Positions 63,069-64,000 of a DNA stretch of 64,000 nucleotides are shown here, piece by piece. The stretch's first letter is position 1. Each line of letters starts with the position of its first letter. Made by a program: the position numbers and the translations under genes. The DNA is from Eumeta japonica (Eukaryota > Arthropoda > Insecta > Lepidoptera > Psychidae), in contig BGZK01001002.1 in the NCBI GenBank assembly GCA_005406025.1, positions 124,001 through 188,000 of the forward strand, read 5' to 3'. A model generated the notes under the pieces. That model was not told the origin of the DNA, ran no database searches, and worked only from the letters and a program-made list of their open reading frames with translations.

Positions 63069-63554
63069 ATCTATATATCTTATTGCGGGATCAGCGCTTG
63101 CAAAGACTTGCACTTCTTATTACGAATTCATACAAAAAAATCCAGGAGAGACCTCCGATCAAAATGATTGTTCGTTCTTCTTGAGGCAGAACTGGTTTGC
63201 GATCGACTATTATTTTTATAAAGCATAATTCACGCGTTTCGAGTGTCATTTTATAGCCGATATAAAGATTTTTTTTATTTTAAATTTGAGCTGTTCATCT
63301 TTTTATTATTATATGTTCATTTTTTATTTTATCATAACTTGGAATATAAAGATTTTCTTTTTTGACACTAATCCTAATAAAAATGTTATAAATTATTGTT
63401 TTTCATAAAAAAAAGTAACATCCAATTAAACATTTGTTCCACTGAATATTGTTTTTTCAATCCTGAAGGACTTTACAGAATTTAATTTTCGTACAAGAAA
63501 CAGAACAGACTTTAATATTTATACGAAAACTACGTCAAATTGTCTGGCAGAATT
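63069..63554. other. AT-rich non-coding stretch
   Basis: Nothing recognised. Confidence 0.5.
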
Positions 63555-63602
63555 TATAAAAAACCGGCCAAGAGCGAGCTTGGCTGGCTCACGAAAGATT
63601 GC
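63555..63602 (-). mobile_element. Possible end of an AGGGTTCCGTAC-type element
   Basis: AAAAAACCGGCCAAGAGCGAG resembles the reverse complement of the right end of the element at 36565..37224 (AAAACGGACAAGTGAAAG) and, better, my recollection of the family consensus. The rest of the element cannot be followed with confidence. Confidence 0.3.
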
Positions 63603-64000
63603 ATATCACCGTACAATATTGCACACTATGTGCTTATCAAAAAATATAATGAAAAAGGAGGAGAAATATTAAGATTGACAACAAACAACGACAGCGCAAA
63701 TAACTTATCGAAGTAATATTTAAAATAGAAATTTTCAAAGGCATAGTCAAGGTTCGCGCCGTAGGTTTTACGTGAATGTCGGGATTAAATTATAATGATA
63801 AATCTAATATTTGCTTGGCAATGGACTTCAAAAGTTTTTAAAATTCCTTTCGATGCGAGCTTGGCCTGCGTTTTTTTTTTATAATTACTGCACATATTTA
63901 AGACTCATAGGAGACGACATGTTTATTTTACTTACAATTTTAATTTTAATATCGATTTTGATATATATTTATTATTCAAATATTTTTATTGGTTCTTTTT
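63603..64000. other. AT-rich non-coding stretch
   Basis: Nothing recognised apart from possible decayed repeat sequence. Confidence 0.4.

Noticed and set aside
1..64000. CRISPR arrays, bacterial operons or a prokaryotic defence system
   Set aside because: Composition, introns and repeat families show animal nuclear DNA; no regularly spaced direct repeats were found.

Overview
The window looks like moth or butterfly (Lepidoptera) nuclear DNA. It is AT-rich, nearly empty of coding sequence, and studded with decayed transposons. The repeats fit that group: a non-LTR retrotransposon family with two insertions here, a mariner relic, a pogo-like non-autonomous element, short dispersed repeats, and a repeat with AGGGTTCCGTAC-type inverted ends that I recall as common in moth genomes. 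The order-level call rests on recalled repeat families, not on a search.

Only one complete protein gene is convincing. It is a minus-strand, 575-residue nuclear protein (5979..7706) with two C2H2 zinc fingers at its C terminus and a long acidic, Asn/Ser-rich N-terminal part. It is coded in one exon. That exon begins at a strong splice acceptor at 8114/8115 and carries a leader with three upstream ORFs joined by ATGA stop/start overlaps. Two more minus-strand pieces could be its distant 5' exons: a 35-nt exon-like segment at 48237..48271, and a CpG-rich segment ending in CAG|GTGAGC at 52000. If both are right, the gene covers at least 46 kb and most of the window is its introns. To the left, 1195..1338 (minus) looks like the first coding exon of another gene that leaves the window.

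Layout: 1-5.3 kb, orphan exon, AT-rich DNA and a large GC/CpG-rich block at 3.5-5.3 kb. 5.6-8.1 kb, the zinc-finger gene. 8.1-64 kb, a 56-kb stretch without a recognisable host coding gene. In it, GC/CpG-rich islands of 0.1-0.7 kb alternate with AT-rich DNA (near 12.4, 14.9, 18.2, 20.3, 22.4, 26.0, 28.1, 32.0, 35.0, 42.6, 49.7, 52.1, 53.4, 55.2 and 59.7 kb). That pattern suits the regulatory surroundings of a developmental transcription factor, though this is inference. Transposon relics sit at 19.6, 21.0, 23.2, 33.2, 36.1, 36.6, 38.7, 41.7, 44.5, 61.6, 62.8 and 63.6 kb.

The least explained structures are the coupled upstream ORFs and possible 40-kb intron, a 534-bp inverted repeat with 120-130-bp arms (61639..62172), a dispersed element whose inverted repeats are not at its conserved edge (two copies), a pogo-like element with two right ends, degenerate hexamer repeats at two loci, and several near-perfect hairpins. 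I saw no tRNA, rRNA, CRISPR or known microRNA.
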